NCBI GenBank assembly: GCA_964603985.1
Contig: CAZRXG010000015.1
Coordinates: 21,253 to 85,252, forward strand
Reading direction: 5' to 3'
DNA from: CAZRXG01 sp964603985
GTDB taxonomy: Bacteria > Chloroflexota > Anaerolineae > Aggregatilineales > UBA3940
DNA: 64,000 bases
The position numbers and the translations under genes are program-made. Of the stretch, positions 60,513-64,000 are shown in pieces. Within the stretch, counting starts at the first letter, position 1; each line of letters begins with the position of its first letter. The notes under the pieces are model-generated. The model made no database searches and was not told the origin of the DNA. It saw only the letters and a program-made list of their open reading frames with translations.

Positions 60513-62093
60513 ATGCCACGCGGAACATACATGCTTGAGCTGGAGCTAAGCTACAACACCTGGACCGACGTGACCGACGACTGGCACACGGCCACGCCGC
60601 TCGTCATTGAGCGGGGAATCGAGTCGGGGGCGAACGTTGCCGGGGTGGGACGCATGACCTTCGCGCTTCACAACCCCGACGGGCGCTACATACCCGGCCA
60701 CGCCCACGCGACAGGTGGCTTCGAGGCCGGGATCGGCGTCCGGCTGCGGGCCGGTGACGGGGTAAATACCCATACGCTGTTCTACGGACGGCTGGCGGCG
60801 ATCAATCCCCGCCAGGATGCCCGGACGCGGTGGGGCACGGCGCAGCGGGTAGAGGTCGTCTGCGTGGACGACATGGACGCGCTGTGCCGCTTGCGGCTGG
60901 AGATGTTCCCGCTGCTGTTCGACGCTGAGCCGCGCGATCTGGTCAACCGGCTGGTCGATGCCAGCTTCACGCCGCCGGGGTTGTTCGATTACTGGCAGCT
61001 GGGTCATCCCGAGGCGAGCAAACTCGGCCAGACGACGGTGCTGCCGGGCACGTACACCGGTAAGGACTTCGATACCGGGCAGAGCGTCTTCCCGCTGGCG
61101 GGCGATACGTGGCGCGGAGCGCCGGGTATGCTGGGCGCGCTGGGCGACGTGTGCGCCAGCGAGGGTGGAAGCTTCTACATCGCTGCCGATGGCACGCCCG
61201 TCTTCGAGGACCGCCACGCGCGGCCCAAACACATCACGACTGAGGCCACACTGAGCGGCTCGCTGGCCGGGCTGGAGGTCGACCGGGCGGCGGCGCGCGT
61301 CACCAACCGCGTCGCCATCACCGTCTACCCGCGCGAGGTCGGCGACCCGGAGACCGTGTTGTGGACGGCCAAGAACGAGATCAAGCTCAGGCGCTACCGC
61401 CCGCGCACGATCGTGTGCCGCTACGTTGACCCGAACCAGGAAGCGATCCTGATCGGCGCGCAGGACATGATCGAGCCGCTGGAGTACGTTGACTACACGG
61501 CCTACCGGGTGTGGGCCGACGGCTCGCACCAGGACACGACCGAGTACCTGGTGATCGAGGCCGAGTTCGGCGCGGCCTCGGCGCAACTGACGCTGACCAG
61601 CCTGTGGCCGCTGCGCAAGCCGGTGTACGTCGACAAGCTCCAGGTGCGCGGCACGCCGCTGCGGGCCTTCCAACCGGCGACGGTGGTCGTCGAGGATGAG
61701 GACAGCCAGCTTGACCACGGTCTGCGGCCCCTCATCCTGGACCTGCCCCTGCGCGACGACACGGAGGTCGCCGAGGACATGGCCGGTGCGCTGCTGACCA
61801 ACCGCAAAGACCCTCACCCCTGGATCACGGTGACGGTAGAGGCGACGGTCAGCGCGGCCATGCTGGCGCACGCACTCACCCGCGACGTGGGCGACCGGCT
61901 GGCGGTCAGCGACGCCGACCTGGCGCTGGACGAGGCCAGGTGCTTCGTCGAGGGCCTGCGGCACGTGATCGAGCGGGGCGGCGCGTCACACCGCGTGACG
62001 TGGCACACCAGCCCCGCCGACCTGTACGCCTACTGGTTACTCGGCCAGGATGGGTACGGGAACCTCGGCCTGAGCACCCGGCTGGGGTACTAG
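60513..62093 (+). CDS. Phage baseplate-like or tail protein
   Basis: The 526-residue protein begins with beta-sandwich patterns seen in distal tail or baseplate hub proteins (LELELSYNTWTDVTDDWHTATPLVIERGIESG, MTFALHNPDGRYIPGHAHATGGFEAGIGVRLRAG) and has a later YVDPNQEAILIGAQDMIEP. No tape measure, tail tube or assembly chaperone lies in front of it. It starts at ATG 60513 with AGAGGAG. The GTG at 60507 overlaps that site. Confidence 0.7.
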   Translation: MPRGTYMLELELSYNTWTDVTDDWHTATPLVIERGIESGANVAGVGRMTFALHNPDGRYIPGHAHATGGFEAGIGVRLRAGDGVNTHTLFYGRLAAINPRQDARTRWGTAQRVEVVCVDDMDALCRLRLEMFPLLFDAEPRDLVNRLVDASFTPPGLFDYWQLGHPEASKLGQTTVLPGTYTGKDFDTGQSVFPLAGDTWRGAPGMLGALGDVCASEGGSFYIAADGTPVFEDRHARPKHITTEATLSGSLAGLEVDRAAARVTNRVAITVYPREVGDPETVLWTAKNEIKLRRYRPRTIVCRYVDPNQEAILIGAQDMIEPLEYVDYTAYRVWADGSHQDTTEYLVIEAEFGAASAQLTLTSLWPLRKPVYVDKLQVRGTPLRAFQPATVVVEDEDSQLDHGLRPLILDLPLRDDTEVAEDMAGALLTNRKDPHPWITVTVEATVSAAMLAHALTRDVGDRLAVSDADLALDEARCFVEGLRHVIERGGASHRVTWHTSPADLYAYWLLGQDGYGNLGLSTRLGY

Positions 62094-62146
62094 CTCAGTC
62101 GTCAATCAATCGGCTATAAGCCATAAGCTACCCAGGAGGAAAAATC

Positions 62147-62386
62147 ATGTCTGAGAAAACCAACCCTATTCCGTTCATCGGCCCGCTGCTGGGCCTGCTG
62201 CGCAGCCGCAAGTTCATGGTGGCGCTGGTGACGCTCGTCCTTGACGTGGTCGTCGCCTACGTGCCGGAGCTGGAGGCGGTTCGCGCCGAGCTGCTGGCGA
62301 TCTTCACGTTCGTCGGCTCGCTGCTCGTGGCGGCCATCGCCTACGAAGACGGCCAGGCCAAAGCGAACGGCGCACCGGGCGAGTAG
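62147..62386 (+). CDS. Small membrane protein, holin-like
   Basis: The 79-residue protein has two hydrophobic segments (about 22-40 and 48-66) and a short charged tail. Its position after a tail gene and its size fit a holin, but no endolysin gene is seen. AGGAGG precedes the ATG. Confidence 0.6.
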   Translation: MSEKTNPIPFIGPLLGLLRSRKFMVALVTLVLDVVVAYVPELEAVRAELLAIFTFVGSLLVAAIAYEDGQAKANGAPGE

Positions 62387-62454
62387 CGCGTAGGGGGTGG
62401 GGGCCCGGCCCAGCCGTGCCCCCACCGGCCTGACTTTAAAGAAGGAGTTAACCA

Positions 62455-62982
62455 ATGAGCTGGACCGATCCAACCACCCGCAGCACCGGTGACCTGATCA
62501 CCGCTGCCATCTGGAACGCCGAAGTGGTGGACAACCTCGGCTTTCTGCACGACCGCGAGGTGAGCGTCTGGGTTCCATACGTTGACACGAACGGCAGCAC
62601 TACCACGATAGGGAGCCTGCCCGTCGCCCGCCTCTCGAACCTCGGCGCAGACTGGGTCAAGTTTTCGTTCCCTGTGCCCGACGACTTCGACACGCTGGTG
62701 GGGCTTGACGTGGTGCTGGTCTCCAGCGCGACCACCACGCTGGAATACGACCTGGAAAGCGACTACGGCGCGGAGGGTGAGAACTACGACAACCACTCCG
62801 AGTCGCTGCTGAACCAGACGGTGGTCGCCATCGCCGACGAGGTCGCGCTGGTGGACGCGTCGGAGGTGTTCTCGAACCTGGCAGCGGGTGACGTGTGTGG
62901 GCTGGCCTACTCGGCCTCGTCCGGCGCGAACAGCGGCTATCACTACGTCCCCGGACTGTGGCTGCGCTATATGCGCACGTAA
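62455..62982 (+). CDS. Phage structural-like protein, tail-fibre type
   Basis: The 175-residue protein begins with the pattern TRSTGDLITAAIWNAEVVDNLGFLHD, common at the N terminus of phage tail or fibre proteins, then has beta-rich sequence. Its exact role is unknown. AAGGAG precedes the ATG. Confidence 0.65.
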   Translation: MSWTDPTTRSTGDLITAAIWNAEVVDNLGFLHDREVSVWVPYVDTNGSTTTIGSLPVARLSNLGADWVKFSFPVPDDFDTLVGLDVVLVSSATTTLEYDLESDYGAEGENYDNHSESLLNQTVVAIADEVALVDASEVFSNLAAGDVCGLAYSASSGANSGYHYVPGLWLRYMRT

Positions 62983-62992
62983 GGAGACTGCT

Positions 62993-63382
62993 GTGGAAAC
63001 AATCATACTGACACCAAACGAACTGCCCGCCGCCAACCCGGCCCGCCTGCTCGAAGAGCTGGAGGCGGCGCTGGGCTTCGGGGTGACGCTCGAAGTGCGC
63101 CAGCAGGGCGGCATGCTGATCGAGGCGCTGGTGAGTCACATCGGCGGGGAGGTCTTCACGACTGGCGAGGTGACGACCGTGTTGAACGTCGCTGCCCTCC
63201 ACGACCCGGAGATGCTCTCCAGCGGCCAGGCCGCCGAGGAGATGCGCGTCAGCCGCCGTGACGCGGCCCGTGACCGCCTCCGCGTGCTCGACACCGACGA
63301 CGTGCGGCTGATGGACCTGTCCGCGCTGGCGAACGTCGTGGCCGACCTGGTCGAGGCGCTGGGGCTGTCCCAGTCCCCATAA
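62993..63382 (+). CDS. Small protein of the phage run, function unknown
   Basis: The 129-residue protein has a GTG start with AAGGAG 7 nt upstream. It has a mixed helix/strand pattern (ARLLEELEAALGFGVTLEVRQQGGMLIEALV) and a C-terminal helical part. I do not recognise it. It follows the previous gene by 10 nt and precedes the last gene by 11 nt. Confidence 0.65.
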   Translation: METIILTPNELPAANPARLLEELEAALGFGVTLEVRQQGGMLIEALVSHIGGEVFTTGEVTTVLNVAALHDPEMLSSGQAAEEMRVSRRDAARDRLRVLDTDDVRLMDLSALANVVADLVEALGLSQSP

Positions 63383-63393
63383 AGGAGGAACAA

Positions 63394-63678
63394 ATGCCCG
63401 AACCACTGATCTCGGCGCTGGCGCAGGTTCCCTGCGTGCTGGCGGTCATCTATATGGTGCGCTATCTGCTGGTGCACCTGGAGGAGCGAGACGAGGCCTG
63501 GCGCGAGTTCATCGAGGCGCGTGACGAGATGATGGCCCGGCAACTGGCCGACATCACGCACGCCGTCGAGAGGCTCTCCGGCCTGATGCTGACGCACGAC
63601 GCGCTGGTGCGCGGCAAGGACACGCAGGTGCGCCCCCTCACCGAGGAGCGCGTGCACGTCGTGCGTGGGGGGCGGTGA
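63394..63678 (+). CDS. Small membrane protein with coiled coil, last gene of the phage run
   Basis: The 94-residue protein has one hydrophobic segment (about 8-27) and a helical charged part (LEERDEAWREFIEARDEMMARQLADITHAVERL). Similar proteins near phage lysis genes act as holin partners, but the role is a guess. AAAGGAGG precedes the ATG. Confidence 0.65.
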   Translation: MPEPLISALAQVPCVLAVIYMVRYLLVHLEERDEAWREFIEARDEMMARQLADITHAVERLSGLMLTHDALVRGKDTQVRPLTEERVHVVRGGR

Positions 63679-63936
63679 CAGGCCGCCGTCCCGTACCGGA
63701 TGCAGGGGCGGGCGATGCTGTGCGTCGTCTGCCCCTGTGAGCATTTCACTTTCCTGAGCTGAAGCTGCCGGAAGGGCTGTTTTGAGGGAGTGAAGGTGAA
63801 TTGCCCTCCACCGGCGGTTCAAGTATCATTTAACCCAACAAGCCGGTGTTTTACCCCAACCAGTCTTCAACCCAGCCGCGTTGCAATCCCCCCGCATCCG
63901 GGCATTACCCGCTTGTCAGACCGGGAGAAAATCATC

Positions 63937-64000
63937 ATGAACAAGATCCGTAGGACGGGGCCGCTGGTCGCAGCCGTGGCCCTGATCATGCTTGCCTGCA
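63937..64000 (+). CDS. Lipoprotein start (cut by window edge)
   Basis: The 21 codons seen read as a lipoprotein signal (positively charged start NKIRRTG, hydrophobic stretch and a lipobox ending in LAC). This is a chromosomal gene, so the phage run appears to end before it. GGGAG lies before the ATG. Confidence 0.6.
   Translation, partial: MNKIRRTGPLVAAVALIMLAC

Noticed and set aside
60546..61964. A 472-codon reverse-strand frame in the phage run
   Set aside because: It is antisense to the baseplate-like gene and shows only shadow composition.
55560..63678. An intact active prophage
   Set aside because: Integration, replication, regulation, tail tube, tape measure and lysis genes are not visible within the window, and a cellular lipoprotein gene begins soon after the run.
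1..64000. CRISPR arrays, tRNA and rRNA genes
   Set aside because: No regularly spaced short repeats, no clover-leaf-like sequences with conserved tRNA boxes and no rRNA-like stretches were noticed by eye. A covariance-model scan was not possible.

Overview
The window looks like chromosomal DNA of a high-GC member of the Chloroflexota, probably Anaerolineae-like. This is inferred from gene content and style: many lipoproteins with Thr/Pro-rich linkers after the lipobox, AGGAGG-type ribosome binding sites, transmembrane caspase-like proteins, PD40 lipoproteins and a Gram-positive-type SOS operator. No rRNA, tRNA or CRISPR array was seen, and no marker gene allows a firm name.

Layout. 1-24 kb is ordinary chromosome: a peptide-type ABC solute-binding lipoprotein (cut by the left edge), recF, an SRPBCC protein, an FHA protein, a three-gene ABC-2 exporter operon, a Na+/Ca2+ exchanger with a C-terminal Usp-like domain, an Obg/DRG-type GTPase with TGS domain, a SulP-STAS-cNMP transporter, an M1-type peptidase lipoprotein, a DsbA-cyclophilin lipoprotein and a glycosyltransferase. 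24-29 kb has an M50 protease, an HD protein, an AT-rich gene with a HEPN-type RNxxxH motif, a DUF433 antitoxin-like gene, a cyclase and an L,D-transpeptidase. 29-38 kb has two membrane caspase-like proteins (one with a PASTA-like domain, one in tandem with a degenerate patatin-like protein), ChrA, a PLP decarboxylase and an ECF sigma/anti-sigma pair. 39-47 kb has three tandem beta-sandwich (arrestin-like) proteins facing an AAA ATPase, a TPR protein, and a RHH-Doc toxin-antitoxin pair whose promoter region is duplicated downstream as a 46-bp perfect repeat.

47-64 kb holds an unusual phage-derived module. A complete large terminase (47221-48624) is separated by about 7 kb of largely cellular genes, including pheA and a TIGR04255-unknown-HEPN cassette, from a portal, protease-capsid fusion, connector, neck, baseplate-like and holin-like run (55560-63678). 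The two parts have near-identical strong promoters, each followed directly by the same palindrome (TAGAAC-N4-RTTCTA), which matches the core of the Gram-positive LexA box. No integrase, repressor, replication gene, tail tube, tape measure or endolysin is visible. The structural genes are all open. The simplest reading is a DNA-damage-inducible, defective or domesticated capsid element whose two transcription units are co-regulated.

Intergenic regions carry at least three families of dispersed palindromic repeats (called R1, R2 and R3 here). R1 is a 120-138 bp element with terminal inverted repeats, like a MITE, and one copy lies inside the phage structural run. Three low-GC patches (25.4-27.1, 41.0-41.4 and 48.7-50.3 kb) suggest recent acquisition. 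All functional calls come from reading motifs in translations. No database search was run.
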